NCBI GenBank assembly: GCA_030149295.1
Contig: JASBRV010000100.1
Location: 1 to 61,948, forward strand
Reading direction: 5' to 3'
DNA from: Bacteriovoracales bacterium
Lineage (GTDB): Bacteria > Bdellovibrionota > Bacteriovoracia > Bacteriovoracales > Bacteriovoracaceae
DNA length: 61,948 bases
In this document: positions 1 through 8,993 of the stretch, in pieces
How the letters are laid out: each line of letters starts with the position of its first letter
Numbering within the stretch: position 1 is the stretch's first letter
Translations under genes and position numbers: made by a program
Notes under the pieces: model-generated
Told to the model about the DNA's origin: nothing
The model's database searches: none
The model's input: the letters and a program-made list of their open reading frames with translations, nothing else

Positions 1-122
1 GTGTCAAACATATCTTGAACCAGGGCCTTAAACTCAGGGGTTTGAATTTCTTCTCTGGCCACCTCTTTAGCCTTCAGTCTTAAAGTGGGGTGTCCCATGC
101 GAATTACTTCTCTCACGGCCAT
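1..122 (-). CDS. def: Peptide deformylase, N-terminal part (runs off left edge)
   Basis: About 40 N-terminal codons are present; the gene continues beyond base 1. The translation has the usual deformylase opening (VIRMGHPTLR, then VQDMFD just before the conserved glycine-rich motif I, which lies outside the window). The enzyme removes the formyl group from the initiator methionine of nascent proteins. ATG at 122 is preferred over ATG at 128 because a GAGG lies six bases upstream of it. It is divergent from the phosphatase gene across about 78 bp. The call rests on the N-terminus only. Confidence 0.8.
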   Translation of the reverse strand, partial: MAVREVIRMGHPTLRLKAKEVAREEIQTPEFKALVQDMFD

Positions 123-200
123 AATCATCCTCGCGTGCTATAATTGTCTATCTATACAACTACCCGATAGAATAGGAATCGACTAGCTTTGAGGGAGTCT

Positions 201-665
201 ATGATAAAAGTTTTATTTGTCTGTTTAGGAAATATTTGTCGCTCACCAGCTGCTGAGGGGGTTCTCCTGCACTTAATCAGAGAAAGAGGTTGGGAAGACA
301 AGTATGAGGTGGATTCGGCCGGAACAAGTGGACACCACGACGGGGAGAGAGCGGATCCTCGCATGCGAACTCACGCCAAAGCCCGTGGCATTGAGCTTCC
401 CAGTATTTCTCGAAAGTTTCTCCCTGAGGACTTTCGTCGCTTTGACTGGATTGTGGTGATGGACAATTCAAATTATCGCAATTGCCTAAAGCTTGCCTCC
501 CATGAAGAAGATAAAGGGAAAATTCTTAAAATGGCAGACTTCACCCCTAGTTTTTCTGATGATGAAGTCCCCGACCCTTACTATGGTGGTGCTCAGGGTT
601 TTGAGCACGTTTTAGATATGGTGAATGAGGGTTGTGAAAACCTACTTAAAAAATTTAATGGATAA
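201..665 (+). CDS. Low molecular weight protein-tyrosine phosphatase
   Basis: A cytoplasmic 154-residue enzyme with the P-loop C-X5-R-S signature CLGNICRS at residues 8-15 and the general-acid aspartate loop PDPYYGG near the C-terminus, the normal layout and length of the LMW-PTP family. It hydrolyses phosphotyrosine or related phosphoesters; the substrate cannot be read from sequence. ATG 201 is chosen because GAGGGAG precedes it; an in-frame TTG at 189 has no better site. The stop overlaps the start of greB (AATGGATAA), so the two are probably translationally coupled. Confidence 0.9.
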   Translation: MIKVLFVCLGNICRSPAAEGVLLHLIRERGWEDKYEVDSAGTSGHHDGERADPRMRTHAKARGIELPSISRKFLPEDFRRFDWIVVMDNSNYRNCLKLASHEEDKGKILKMADFTPSFSDDEVPDPYYGGAQGFEHVLDMVNEGCENLLKKFNG

Positions 666-1188
666 GAAAAACTATATCACTCCCCACGGATTTAAACGGC
701 TTCAAGCTGAATATGACTTCTTAAAAAAGGAAGAGCGACCGCGTGTAACTAAACTTGTCTCATGGGCGGCTTCTCTGGGGGATCGTTCTGAAAACGCAGA
801 TTATCAATATGGTAAAAAACGTCTCAGAGAAATTGATCGTCGCTTGCGCTTTCTTGGGGCAAGAATTCACGATGCTGTGGTGGTAAACCCCCTAGAGCAA
901 AAGAGTGACAAAGTGACTTTTGGTGCAAGTGTGACTGTCGTTGATGAGGAGAGTGAAGAGGAAAAAAGATTATCCATCGTAGGAGTTGATGAAAGTGATA
1001 CTCAGAAGGGACGAATCAGCTGGCTCTCTCCCATAGGGAAAGCTCTCATGGGAAAAGAAGTCGGTGACTACGCCATTGTTAAGGCGCCGAACGGGGAGAG
1101 AGAATTAGAAATTCTTAAAATTGAATATCTTGAGGTGGTTATCGAAGAGTTTCAACCACCAGAGTCTCAAGAACTAGGGAGAGTTTAA
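658..1188 (+). CDS. greB: Transcription elongation factor GreA/GreB family, GreB-like
   Basis: A 176-residue protein with the N-terminal antiparallel coiled coil and its tip motif GDRSENADYQYGKKR, holding the acidic residues that enter the RNA polymerase secondary channel and stimulate cleavage of backtracked RNA. The C-terminal FKBP-like domain follows (SPIGKALMGKEVGDYAIV). The basic N-terminal domain and the IDRRLRFLGARI stretch favour GreB over GreA. Start ATG 658 overlaps the phosphatase stop. A DUF6165-like gene follows one base after the stop, suggesting a three-gene operon. Confidence 0.88.
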   Translation: MDKKNYITPHGFKRLQAEYDFLKKEERPRVTKLVSWAASLGDRSENADYQYGKKRLREIDRRLRFLGARIHDAVVVNPLEQKSDKVTFGASVTVVDEESEEEKRLSIVGVDESDTQKGRISWLSPIGKALMGKEVGDYAIVKAPNGERELEILKIEYLEVVIEEFQPPESQELGRV

Positions 1189-1189
1189 T

Positions 1190-1573
1190 ATGGAGATTGC
1201 AGTCAAAGTAAGTCTTGGAGAACTTGTGGATAAGCTTTCCATCCTTGCGATAAAAACGCAAAAAATAAATGACGAGTCAAAACTTGCTCACGTGAGAAGG
1301 GAGTACGCTGAGCTAGAAAAAACTCTCAACTCTTTAAACCTCTCTAACATTGAAAATCACTTTGAAAGTTTAAAAGAGATTAATGAAAAGTTGTGGAAAA
1401 TTGAAGATGATATTCGTGATAAAGAAAGGGATAAAGAATTTGATGACGAGTTTATTCGTCTGGCCCGTGCCGTCTATATAACAAATGATGAGCGCTTTGC
1501 CGCCAAGGCAAAATGCAATGAAGCTTATGGTAGCGAGCTACAGGAAGTAAAGTCCTATCAGAAATACGACTAA
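1190..1573 (+). CDS. DUF6165-like small protein
   Basis: A 127-residue cytoplasmic protein, mostly helical and charged, with the opening VSLGELVDKLSILAIKTQKI and the LAHVRREYAELEK segment that I associate with the DUF6165 family, often found near glycan or LPS genes. No catalytic motif is visible. It starts two bases after the greB stop and its last bases overlap the convergent smpB stop by 4 bp. Function unknown; membership of the family is from memory of the pattern. Confidence 0.6.
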   Translation: MEIAVKVSLGELVDKLSILAIKTQKINDESKLAHVRREYAELEKTLNSLNLSNIENHFESLKEINEKLWKIEDDIRDKERDKEFDDEFIRLARAVYITNDERFAAKAKCNEAYGSELQEVKSYQKYD

Positions 1574-2019
1574 GAGTAGTCGCGTTGTTGAAGTTTTCTC
1601 TCCACGTCTTTTTTCGCTTTATCCTGGCGTTTGTCGTGTTCCTTTTTCCCTTTGGCGAGGGCAATCTGTAATTTGATGCGATTATTTTTGAAGTAAATTT
1701 TTATCGGAATAATCGTTAAGCGGGCTGCCTTCATCTGGTGATAGAGACGATTGATCTCTTCAAAGTGGAGAAGAAGTTTTCTCTTTCGAGTTTCATCATG
1801 GTTGTTTATATTTCCCCACTCATATTGAGGGATATTCATATTATAAATCCATGCCTCTTTTTTTTCATCGACGGTTATATAAGATTCACTCATGGTTACA
1901 CGACCAGCACGCAGGGATTTCACCTCGGTCCCTTGAAGGACAAGGCCTGCTTCAAAGGTTTCTTCCCATGAATAATCATAAGAAGCCCTTTTATTTTTGG
2001 CGATAATCTTAATTCCCAT
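1570..2019 (-). CDS. smpB: SsrA-binding protein SmpB
   Basis: A 149-residue protein of normal SmpB length. Family features are the N-terminal KIIAKNKRASYDY, the TEVKSLRAGRV motif of the tmRNA-binding beta-barrel, and the basic C-terminal tail GKKEHDKRQDKAKKD that enters the ribosomal decoding site. SmpB delivers tmRNA to stalled ribosomes for trans-translation; the tmRNA gene is also in this window at 25.9 kb. It is convergent with the DUF6165-like gene and downstream of the FadL-like gene on the same strand. Confidence 0.97.
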   Translation of the reverse strand: MGIKIIAKNKRASYDYSWEETFEAGLVLQGTEVKSLRAGRVTMSESYITVDEKKEAWIYNMNIPQYEWGNINNHDETRKRKLLLHFEEINRLYHQMKAARLTIIPIKIYFKNNRIKLQIALAKGKKEHDKRQDKAKKDVERKLQQRDYS

Positions 2020-2027
2020 ATTTCCTT

Positions 2028-3353
2028 CTAAAACTTTATTCTTAACCCTGCTGTGGCCATTAATACGCGACCACCAATTGTGTATCCAGGAGCACCAATC
2101 TTTTGGCCGCTACTTCCATCTTCTTGATTAGCCGTTTTGGTGACAGTCTTCTCAACGAGGTGATGATACTGAAAAGCGCCACCAACTTCAATGGCCTTGG
2201 AAAATATCGTAATTTCATGACTTAGACCAGTCGTAAGGCCTAAGACATCGGTATCAATAGTGTTTCCTCCACCCGAAAAGTCGGAGTCAAAGGGACTTTG
2301 CCGATAAAAAGCGCCGCCTGAGAGACTTGTCTTATCACTTAGGCTAAAGCGCAAGCCGATTTTGGGAACAAAGACATTGCGAAGAGCGAGGGAATCAAAG
2401 TTTTGGGAGGCCTTAACTGTCCCACCCAAGTTTCGAACAGTGATCGTAGGAGGTTCATAGTTTTCCCATAGCTGATACTCTGCACTGAGGGCCAGGCTTA
2501 GTCTTTCAAAGCTCTTAATATACCCGAGACGAAAAATATGAGGGTCGTAATAAACCATATTATCAAGACCAACATTGATAAGGGTGAGAGGGGGATTGGA
2601 AATATCCCCGGTTGCGATCGCCTCCAGATTTGATTTCATTTCCTGTTGAAAAGTAAAGTAGCCAAGGGAATCGTCATTCTTATAGGCGAGAGAAAATATA
2701 CCACCAAGACTAGGATTAATTTTCGTCTTCGCGCTTCCACTGGATCCATAATTATTGGAGAGGCTCACCTGAGTGTTTACTCGGGCAGAAATTTGAAAAC
2801 CCATATGTGCGCCCACACTCAATGCCCAATTTTCATTGAGAGGAAGAGCGTAGTTGGCATGAATTTGGGTTCTTTTATAGCGTGCGCGATAAAGGCTGTA
2901 TTCGGGAAGGCGAGGGTTTCCGGAATTGGTTTCAGCAAGACGTCCAATAGGAGCAAAAAAGCTCAAACCGAGGGCTCCAAAGTCTTTGTCTCTTAAAGGG
3001 AGGATGGCGTGAATAGCGGTACTATAAGATTCTCCATAGCTTGTATTGGCATTTCCCGTCTCTGTCGCCGTCCCAGTCTGGCCGTTGGTGGAGTTTTCGG
3101 TGACGATATTGGTGATATCATCCACTTCTACACTTGTGGCACTTGATTGGGCACTAAGGACAATTTTATTGGCCCATCCTGTGAGAGCGGGGACATAGTA
3201 GAGATTCGCCGGATCTTCACTATCTTGATTGGCCTGATTACCAATTGAAGAGGTTGTTGTGGCCGAGCCAAAAAATTCGGGAAAAGAAGCCAACGCTGTT
3301 TGTGAAGATGTTAGAAGATAGAAAGAGATTAGTGAGAGCGAGAGTTGCCTCAT
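2028..3353 (-). CDS. FadL/OmpP1/TodX-type outer-membrane porin
   Basis: A 441-residue exported protein with an N-terminal signal peptide (about residues 1-22, ending ALAS). A hatch-like N-terminal stretch with several N-Q and D-P-A-N residues (QANQDSEDPANLYYVPALTGW) is typical of FadL transporters, followed by alternating beta strands ending in a hydrophobic C-terminus (ATAGLRIKF). The family moves long-chain fatty acids or other hydrophobic compounds across the outer membrane. Its ATG overlaps the rsmA stop by 4 bp (ATGA). Ligand unknown. Confidence 0.8.
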   Translation of the reverse strand: MRQLSLSLISFYLLTSSQTALASFPEFFGSATTTSSIGNQANQDSEDPANLYYVPALTGWANKIVLSAQSSATSVEVDDITNIVTENSTNGQTGTATETGNANTSYGESYSTAIHAILPLRDKDFGALGLSFFAPIGRLAETNSGNPRLPEYSLYRARYKRTQIHANYALPLNENWALSVGAHMGFQISARVNTQVSLSNNYGSSGSAKTKINPSLGGIFSLAYKNDDSLGYFTFQQEMKSNLEAIATGDISNPPLTLINVGLDNMVYYDPHIFRLGYIKSFERLSLALSAEYQLWENYEPPTITVRNLGGTVKASQNFDSLALRNVFVPKIGLRFSLSDKTSLSGGAFYRQSPFDSDFSGGGNTIDTDVLGLTTGLSHEITIFSKAIEVGGAFQYHHLVEKTVTKTANQEDGSSGQKIGAPGYTIGGRVLMATAGLRIKF

Positions 3354-4168
3354 GATATTTCCTTTTTAATGCGGGTCAAAGTGAGATAAAGATTTTGCAT
3401 TTGTGACAGTTCAAGAGCTTCTGCACGAAGGCTTGGAAGGAGATCAAGTTCAGAAAGACCTCTTTCAATGACTTCTGGAGTAAAAGAACTCTTGAGGATT
3501 TTTCCCATCTGTTTTCTTTTAAACTGAAAGAGCATACGAAGAAACTTTTCAAAGACTAAGAAGTCCTCTAAAGGCACGGCAGGTACTTCCTTTCTCGTAA
3601 AAGAAAGAACGGCAGAGTCTACTTTTGGTGGAGGGGAGAAAGCCCCCGGAGGAACTTTACAGAGAAGACTGACGTCAAAATAGGTTTGAGAAAGGGCCAT
3701 GAGGGAATTCATCGATTTTCCTTTTCTGGTATCGATAGCGAAGACCTTGTCTGCCACTTCTCTTTGAAACATTAGGGTCATATACTTAATGGTGGGAACC
3801 TTTAAAAACATTATGAGAAGAGGGGTTGAGACATTGTAGGGTAGATTGGAAACCAACCAGACCTTCAAATCACCCCAGCCCCAGTCTTGAAAGGCCTGAT
3901 AAAAGTCTAAAGTCAAAGCATCTTGAATATGAATCTTTTCCGGTGCCACATGAGGGGTTAAGTACTCAGGAAATCTCTCATCTTTATCAATCACGTGCAG
4001 ATCGAGGCCTTTTTGGCCCAGAGACTCAGTTAGGACGCCTGGGCCGGGACCCACTTCAATAATAGCTTCAGCAACTTTTTCAAAGTCACTGGTGATTTTT
4101 TCAATAATGGTTTGGTTGACGAGAAAATGTTGACCGAGAGCTTTGTTTGCTTGAGGAAGTTTTGCCAT
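3350..4168 (-). CDS. rsmA: 16S rRNA (adenine1518/1519-N6)-dimethyltransferase RsmA (KsgA)
   Basis: A 272-residue SAM-dependent methyltransferase that dimethylates two adjacent adenines in the 3' hairpin of 16S rRNA late in 30S assembly. Seen: the family opening GQHFLVNQ, SAM motif I EVGPGPGVLTE, catalytic motif IV NLPYNVSTPLL, and the FSPPPKVDSAVL segment. It sits 4 bp after the tsaD stop and overlaps the FadL-like start, giving an apparent tsaD-rsmA-fadL-smpB transcription order. Confidence 0.96.
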   Translation of the reverse strand: MAKLPQANKALGQHFLVNQTIIEKITSDFEKVAEAIIEVGPGPGVLTESLGQKGLDLHVIDKDERFPEYLTPHVAPEKIHIQDALTLDFYQAFQDWGWGDLKVWLVSNLPYNVSTPLLIMFLKVPTIKYMTLMFQREVADKVFAIDTRKGKSMNSLMALSQTYFDVSLLCKVPPGAFSPPPKVDSAVLSFTRKEVPAVPLEDFLVFEKFLRMLFQFKRKQMGKILKSSFTPEVIERGLSELDLLPSLRAEALELSQMQNLYLTLTRIKKEIS

Positions 4169-4172
4169 ATAT

Positions 4173-5273
4173 TTATTTCTTTTTAGCCTGAGCCTGCTTT
4201 TGGAGGGAGTCTTTATTCACAAAGCGTCCTTTAGCATCAATCTCTAAGCATTGAGGAAAGGGAATGTGATTTGGTCCATAAGTCCTTAGGGCGTAATGAG
4301 CAATCATCGCCCCATTATCAGTACAAAAGCGGGGGGGAACAATATGAACGTTTTTATAATTATTTTCCATTGTTCTGCGAAGAGCACTATTACAAGCAAC
4401 TCCACCACCAATGACAAAGGGAAGTTCATGGCCGACTTTATCTCGCGCCATTTTGAGGGCGTAGCGGGCCTTAAGTTTGAGGGCTTCAATAATGCATCGT
4501 TGGTAGCCTGCACAGATATGAGCTAACTCTTCTTTGTCTTTTTCAATTCCCGGGTTTTTTTCAAGGAATTGGCGAAGGGCCGTTTTCACTCCTGAGTAGG
4601 AGAGATCGGCATTCGCTGACTTTTTTAAACCTACGGGAAAGAGGTATTTACTTTCGTCTCCATTTTTTGCTAGCTCATCAATCACGCGCCCAGCTGGATA
4701 GCCAAGGCCTAGGAGTTTTCCGCCTTTATCAAAAGCTTCGCCGGCAGCATCGTCGATTGTCGTACCAAGAATTTCCATGTCAGTGGGGCCATTAACTAAA
4801 AGAAAAAGAGAGTGGCCACCGGAGACGACCAAGCCCACATAGGGATAGGGCACTTCTTCTACTAAATGAATGGCTTCAATATGAGCGTAGAGATGATTGA
4901 CGGGAACTAGAGGAATTTTATGATGAAGGCAAAATGTTTTCGCCCCATTAAGGCCTGTTAGAAGAGGACCTAAGAGACCAGGGTTGGTGGTCACGCCCAC
5001 CGCCGTAATTTGATTGGGTTTAATGGCCGCTTCTTTAAAAACGGACTCCATTAATGGTGCAAGTTTGAGTAGGTGATTTCTTGCGGCTATTTCTGGAACA
5101 ACACCGCCCCATTTACTCAAGATTTCCTCTTGGGAGTAGTAGCTCATGGCCAAAACCTGCGCGCGTTGAGATCCAGGTGTCTGCGCGCCAGGTGTCCCTT
5201 TCATTAGGCAAACTGAGGTGTCATCACAACTGGTTTCAATCCCCATGATGATCATTTCATCGCTTTTTTGCAT
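4173..5273 (-). CDS. tsaD: tRNA N6-adenosine threonylcarbamoyltransferase TsaD
   Basis: A 366-residue ASKHA-fold protein that transfers threonylcarbamoyl to A37 of ANN-decoding tRNAs, working with TsaB and TsaE (not in this window). Seen: GIETSCDDTS at the N-terminus, the metal-binding motif NHLYAHIEA, the phosphate motif VVSGGHSLF, AAGEAFDKGGKLLGLGYP and the C-terminal GGGVACNSALR and CTDNGAMIA. In-frame ATGs at 5273, 5255 and 5246 are possible; the family usually begins close to GIETS, so the first 6-9 residues may not be translated. Confidence 0.96.
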   Translation of the reverse strand: MQKSDEMIIMGIETSCDDTSVCLMKGTPGAQTPGSQRAQVLAMSYYSQEEILSKWGGVVPEIAARNHLLKLAPLMESVFKEAAIKPNQITAVGVTTNPGLLGPLLTGLNGAKTFCLHHKIPLVPVNHLYAHIEAIHLVEEVPYPYVGLVVSGGHSLFLLVNGPTDMEILGTTIDDAAGEAFDKGGKLLGLGYPAGRVIDELAKNGDESKYLFPVGLKKSANADLSYSGVKTALRQFLEKNPGIEKDKEELAHICAGYQRCIIEALKLKARYALKMARDKVGHELPFVIGGGVACNSALRRTMENNYKNVHIVPPRFCTDNGAMIAHYALRTYGPNHIPFPQCLEIDAKGRFVNKDSLQKQAQAKKK

Positions 5274-5380
5274 CGCTTCAGAGCTCTCTCTTTAAAGATA
5301 ATAAATTGACGGAAATCTAGGCGTTACTCTAGCATAAAGGGAGTCTTTTAAAAAAAGTTTCTGAACTCCAGGAGAGCATT

Positions 5381-6247
5381 TTGAGATACTTTGTCCTGGC
5401 ACTCCTTGCAGGCATATTAAGTTCTTGTACCAACGTCTTTTACCAGCCAGATCACTACCTCCATTTCCCTCCAGAGCATTTAAACCTCGTTTATGAAAAT
5501 CGAGTTTTCTCCTCTCAAGACGGTACCCGCCTTCATTCTTGGTTTTTTCCGCGCCAAAATGAGGGCAAAAAGAAAGGGCAAAAGGCACGTGGGTTAGTTG
5601 TTCTCTTTCATGGAAATGCTGAAAACCTCTCCAGCCATTATGTCTCAGTGATTTGGCTAGTGAAGCATGGCTATGATGTTTGGGTTTGGGATTATCGTGG
5701 TTATGGTCTTAGCCAAGGCGAGGCGAGATTGGAAGGTGTCTATCAGGATTCTTTGGCAGCACTAAAATATGCCCATAAATTAAGAGACCAGGAAAAATAT
5801 CCTCAACTCGTCACCGTAGGCCAAAGTCTGGGAGGAAATATTTTAATGCGCGCTCTAAAGGATGATCCACGCGCTAGGGAGATTTCTTTAGTGGTGATAG
5901 ATTCGAGCTTTCTCTCCTATAAAAAAATAGCCAAGAGCTCCTTAAGGAGAGTTTGGTTTCTTTATCCTTTTAGTTTCATCGCTCCTTTGTTGGTAACAGA
6001 TGATTACAGCCCCGAAAAATTTATTAAAGACTACACAACTCCTGTTGTTGTGGTTCACAGTAAAAAAGATGATGTTATCCCCTATTCTTTTGGAGAAGAA
6101 ATTTACCAACAGTGGGGTGGTCCTAAAAAGTTGTGGCTAAGTGAAAAAGGAAATCACATTCAATTACTTGGCATGCCAAATGGAGGGATTCAAGAGAAGC
6201 TCCTCTCTACTCTTCAGGATCTTGAAGAGGGCAGCTCATCTTTTTAA
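5381..6247 (+). CDS. Alpha/beta hydrolase lipoprotein
   Basis: A 288-residue protein with a lipoprotein signal peptide (lipobox LSSC at about residues 13-16) and an alpha/beta-hydrolase fold: oxyanion segment LFHGNAENLS, DYRGYGLSQG, nucleophile elbow GQSLGG, then HSKKDDVIPY (acid) and GNHIQL (histidine). It resembles the ABHD13/17-like or COG1073 group of envelope esterases or thioesterases. The start is a TTG with GGAG seven bases upstream. The last 41 bp overlap the convergent cytochrome gene. Substrate unknown. Confidence 0.82.
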   Translation: MRYFVLALLAGILSSCTNVFYQPDHYLHFPPEHLNLVYENRVFSSQDGTRLHSWFFPRQNEGKKKGQKARGLVVLFHGNAENLSSHYVSVIWLVKHGYDVWVWDYRGYGLSQGEARLEGVYQDSLAALKYAHKLRDQEKYPQLVTVGQSLGGNILMRALKDDPRAREISLVVIDSSFLSYKKIAKSSLRRVWFLYPFSFIAPLLVTDDYSPEKFIKDYTTPVVVVHSKKDDVIPYSFGEEIYQQWGGPKKLWLSEKGNHIQLLGMPNGGIQEKLLSTLQDLEEGSSSF

Positions 6248-7865
6248 ATTGCTCTTTGAGATAGTCTTGGTTTACGGCTCCAGGAAGACCGTTGTCTTGT
6301 TTATGATACCATTCTGGTGATTGGTCTGGATCGTGACAAGTTAGGCACTTGTCTTTCATTTTTGCTACTCTTTGAGCACGACTTGGTTGGGGGTCGTAAT
6401 TATCAAAAGGATGATTGAAGTGCTTTTCATGACAGTTGAGGCATTGGACATTAGCAAAGTTTCGATTCACTTTCATTTTTTGATCGTGTTTTTTCCAAAT
6501 CGTTGCGAGATGACGTCTCTTCTTGGGGCTTAGGTCGCGAATCTTTTTATGAGCTCCAAATGCCTCTTGAAGTTCAACCCAGTATTCCTCCCTCAATTTT
6601 TCAGGAGTGGTGTTGTCCCACTTTCTTGATTTATCAAACTCTAAAATGTCCTGAACGCGACTAAAACCTCTTTCTTCATTGAGGCCCAAACTGTGACATT
6701 TCACGCAAGCGAGGTTATTTTGTTCCTTTGCTTTAATTAATGTCTGATAGGCAAGGGCGTGAGATGTTCCCTGCCAAAATTTTCCTTGAGAATCATGACA
6801 ATCTAAACACGAGTTACTCGTGGCATAGCGAATCGTTCCTAAGTTTTTATTGACCATTTCCATTTGTTCTTCTTTTTGAATTTTAGAAAGGGCTTCTTTG
6901 TGAGCATCGATAAAACTGAGATGAGGGTTAGGTTTCAACTCATCTTTAAGCTCATCTCGAATTTCAATGATCTCATATGTATCTTTTGTCTTATCACCAT
7001 TGAAGTTAAAAGTGATATGACCGAGGTAATGGTTTCTTGAAAGAGTTTGAACGATTTTGGTATTTCCTTCTTCTTGAGGAAAACGAAAAAAACTCATAGT
7101 GTGAGCACCGACAATCCAATCAATGTCTTTATGGGTTTTTGCTAATTGCTCATCGAGACCAATACCACTGTGACTGAGTACCACCAAACGATGAAAGGGT
7201 GAATCTTCTTTATAGCCTTTACTTTTGAGTTCTTTTTTTATGCGAACCAGGGCCTCATCTGGGGTTTCAAATAGGGCTTTATAGCTACTGGGAAGAACAT
7301 TGGGGTGAAGAAGACCCACCATAAAAATGCGGTGGGGACCGTTTTCAAAAATGACAAAATCTTGTCCTTCCAAAAAGGGCTTTTTATTGGGATCTTTTGG
7401 CTTAATTTGATTCGCTAAAAGAATGGTTACCCCTGCCTCCTTGGCCAAATTATTAATAAACTCAGGACCTTTAGAAAAATCCTGATCGCCGGGAACCCAG
7501 TATTTTAAGCCTACTTTATTAAGTCCTTTCATGAGTTCTTTTGCGTTGTAGGTTTTACTTTTTTCTAGGTTCTTGGGAATTTTTGTCGAAGCAAAGAGGG
7601 TATCCCCAGTGTCGACATAAATGACAGGATGATCTTTCTCAATTTTAGAAATAGCCCCTGCTACCTGAGGCAGGCCGCCAAGAGGAAAGTGACGACATCC
7701 GCAGGGATGAGTTTCTCCGTTAACGTTATGAGAGAAGACGAGGCTTAAATCTTTTCCTTTGAGGGAAACCACATGAGGTGAATCCTCTAAGAAATTATCA
7801 ATGAAATATGAGCAACTCGTGAGGAAGAAGGGGAGAATTAAAACAAGGTATATTCTTTTGTGCAT
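6207..7865 (-). CDS. Lipoprotein fusing a metallophosphatase domain to a tetraheme c-type cytochrome domain
   Basis: A 552-residue protein with signal peptide and lipobox (FLTSC, Cys at 18). Residues about 40-310 look like a 5'-nucleotidase/UshA-type calcineurin-like phosphoesterase (SHNVNGETHPCGC, YVDTGDTLF, PGDQDF, VVLSHSGIGLDE, VGAHT). The C-terminal part carries four CXXCH heme motifs (CLDCH, CVKCH, CLNCH, CLTCH), resembling cytochrome c554-type domains. It is last in the pal operon, 22 bp after the cpoB-like gene. Role unknown; an outer-membrane or periplasmic electron-transfer protein is likely. Confidence 0.82.
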   Translation of the reverse strand: MHKRIYLVLILPFFLTSCSYFIDNFLEDSPHVVSLKGKDLSLVFSHNVNGETHPCGCRHFPLGGLPQVAGAISKIEKDHPVIYVDTGDTLFASTKIPKNLEKSKTYNAKELMKGLNKVGLKYWVPGDQDFSKGPEFINNLAKEAGVTILLANQIKPKDPNKKPFLEGQDFVIFENGPHRIFMVGLLHPNVLPSSYKALFETPDEALVRIKKELKSKGYKEDSPFHRLVVLSHSGIGLDEQLAKTHKDIDWIVGAHTMSFFRFPQEEGNTKIVQTLSRNHYLGHITFNFNGDKTKDTYEIIEIRDELKDELKPNPHLSFIDAHKEALSKIQKEEQMEMVNKNLGTIRYATSNSCLDCHDSQGKFWQGTSHALAYQTLIKAKEQNNLACVKCHSLGLNEERGFSRVQDILEFDKSRKWDNTTPEKLREEYWVELQEAFGAHKKIRDLSPKKRRHLATIWKKHDQKMKVNRNFANVQCLNCHEKHFNHPFDNYDPQPSRAQRVAKMKDKCLTCHDPDQSPEWYHKQDNGLPGAVNQDYLKEQFKKMSCPLQDPEE

Positions 7866-7887
7866 TCCATCCTCTCGGCTTTAAGGC

Positions 7888-8658
7888 CTAGAGGGATTTA
7901 AGCATTTTCTTTGCTTGTTTTACCTGTCTGGCCTTTGGAAAACGAGAAATAAGCTCTTGTAAGGTTTGCTTAGCTTCTTCGTTCTTATTCATTCTTTTAA
8001 AGGTCTTTGCAAGAAACAACAGACCATTTTTATTATAACCGCTCTTAGGGGTTTCACTAAAGAGTCTGGAAAAATACGCCAGTGCTTTATCGTTTTCCTT
8101 GTCCATATAAGCGATCATACCCAGATTATGAATGGTTCTCAATTTTGCTCCACCTTTGACTTTGTTTCCATTGAGAAGAATCAGCAGTTTTTGTTTGGCA
8201 CTCGCATAGCGTCCTTTTTTATAATCATTCATCGCGTCCTGATAGGGACTTAATTTACTTGAGCTTTTTGAACCCTTACCGCCCGAGAGGTTCTTAAGGT
8301 TATCGAGAACTTCTTTGAGATAGGCGGCTTGAGCGTCACTTTTGGTTTTCAGAGTGCGTATTTCTTTTTCTTGGGCCTTTTGATTCTCTTCCATGAGATT
8401 AATTTTGCTTTCAAGATCAATAAGGCGTGTATCGAGAGTTTTTTGGGTTTCGTGATGTCCTTCTTCCACTTTACCTGTGACCATGCTGATACGCTCCTCT
8501 AGGTTTTGTAAGCGTACAGTGAAGTCAGCGGAAAGCTTTTGAGTGTCTTGCATTTGAGTATTCATATTCTCAACAAGCTTTTCTCTTTGAATATCTTCAC
8601 GAGTTTTACAGCCTACAAATACGACAAAAGTGAGAAGGGTAATCAGAGATAATTTCAT
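7888..8658 (-). CDS. CpoB/YbgF-like TPR lipoprotein
   Basis: A 256-residue protein with a lipoprotein-type signal (VVFVGC, Cys at 17), a long coiled coil (about residues 40-125) and C-terminal tetratricopeptide repeats (about 140-255). This is the CpoB/YbgF architecture, which trimerises through the coiled coil and links Tol-Pal to peptidoglycan synthesis in the periplasm. Lipidation is unlike E. coli CpoB, which is soluble. It lies between the DUF4398-like and cytochrome genes in an operon begun by pal, which supports the assignment. Confidence 0.78.
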   Translation of the reverse strand: MKLSLITLLTFVVFVGCKTREDIQREKLVENMNTQMQDTQKLSADFTVRLQNLEERISMVTGKVEEGHHETQKTLDTRLIDLESKINLMEENQKAQEKEIRTLKTKSDAQAAYLKEVLDNLKNLSGGKGSKSSSKLSPYQDAMNDYKKGRYASAKQKLLILLNGNKVKGGAKLRTIHNLGMIAYMDKENDKALAYFSRLFSETPKSGYNKNGLLFLAKTFKRMNKNEEAKQTLQELISRFPKARQVKQAKKMLKSL

Positions 8659-8676
8659 AACAATACTTCCTAGAAA

Positions 8677-8976
8677 TTAGAGATTTTCAAGAGCGCGCTT
8701 ATTCACGGCGATCTCTTCTGCTTTTTCTGCAAACTTCTTAGAAAGGATAGCGTATTGTTTGGCCTTGTTGAAATACTTTCTTTTGTAGGATGACTTGGCT
8801 TTGAGGTAATAATATTCGGCTTTACGATAAAGCCCAGGGGTTAAGGTCTGGGCTTCCGCTGCCTTCGCCGCTAAGAAAGCGGATTGGGCCATTCGCATTT
8901 CTAATTTAGGGCGCGTGGTTGCGAGTCCACACGCCGTCAATGTCACTAAGGCAAAGAAAAGTATTAAAGTTCGCAT
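8677..8976 (-). CDS. DUF4398-like small lipoprotein
   Basis: A 99-residue protein with a lipoprotein signal (LTACG, lipid Cys near residue 16) and a helical remainder rich in Ala and Lys (YYYLKAKSSYKRKYFNKAKQYAILSKKFAEKAEE) that looks like a TPR-like helical hairpin of DUF4398 proteins. It is 17 bp downstream of pal and 18 bp upstream of the cpoB-like gene. An in-frame TTG at 8982 is an alternative start. Probably an envelope protein working with Pal; function unknown. Confidence 0.72.
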   Translation of the reverse strand: MRTLILFFALVTLTACGLATTRPKLEMRMAQSAFLAAKAAEAQTLTPGLYRKAEYYYLKAKSSYKRKYFNKAKQYAILSKKFAEKAEEIAVNKRALENL

Positions 8977-8993
8977 TGCCAAAGTGTTTATGA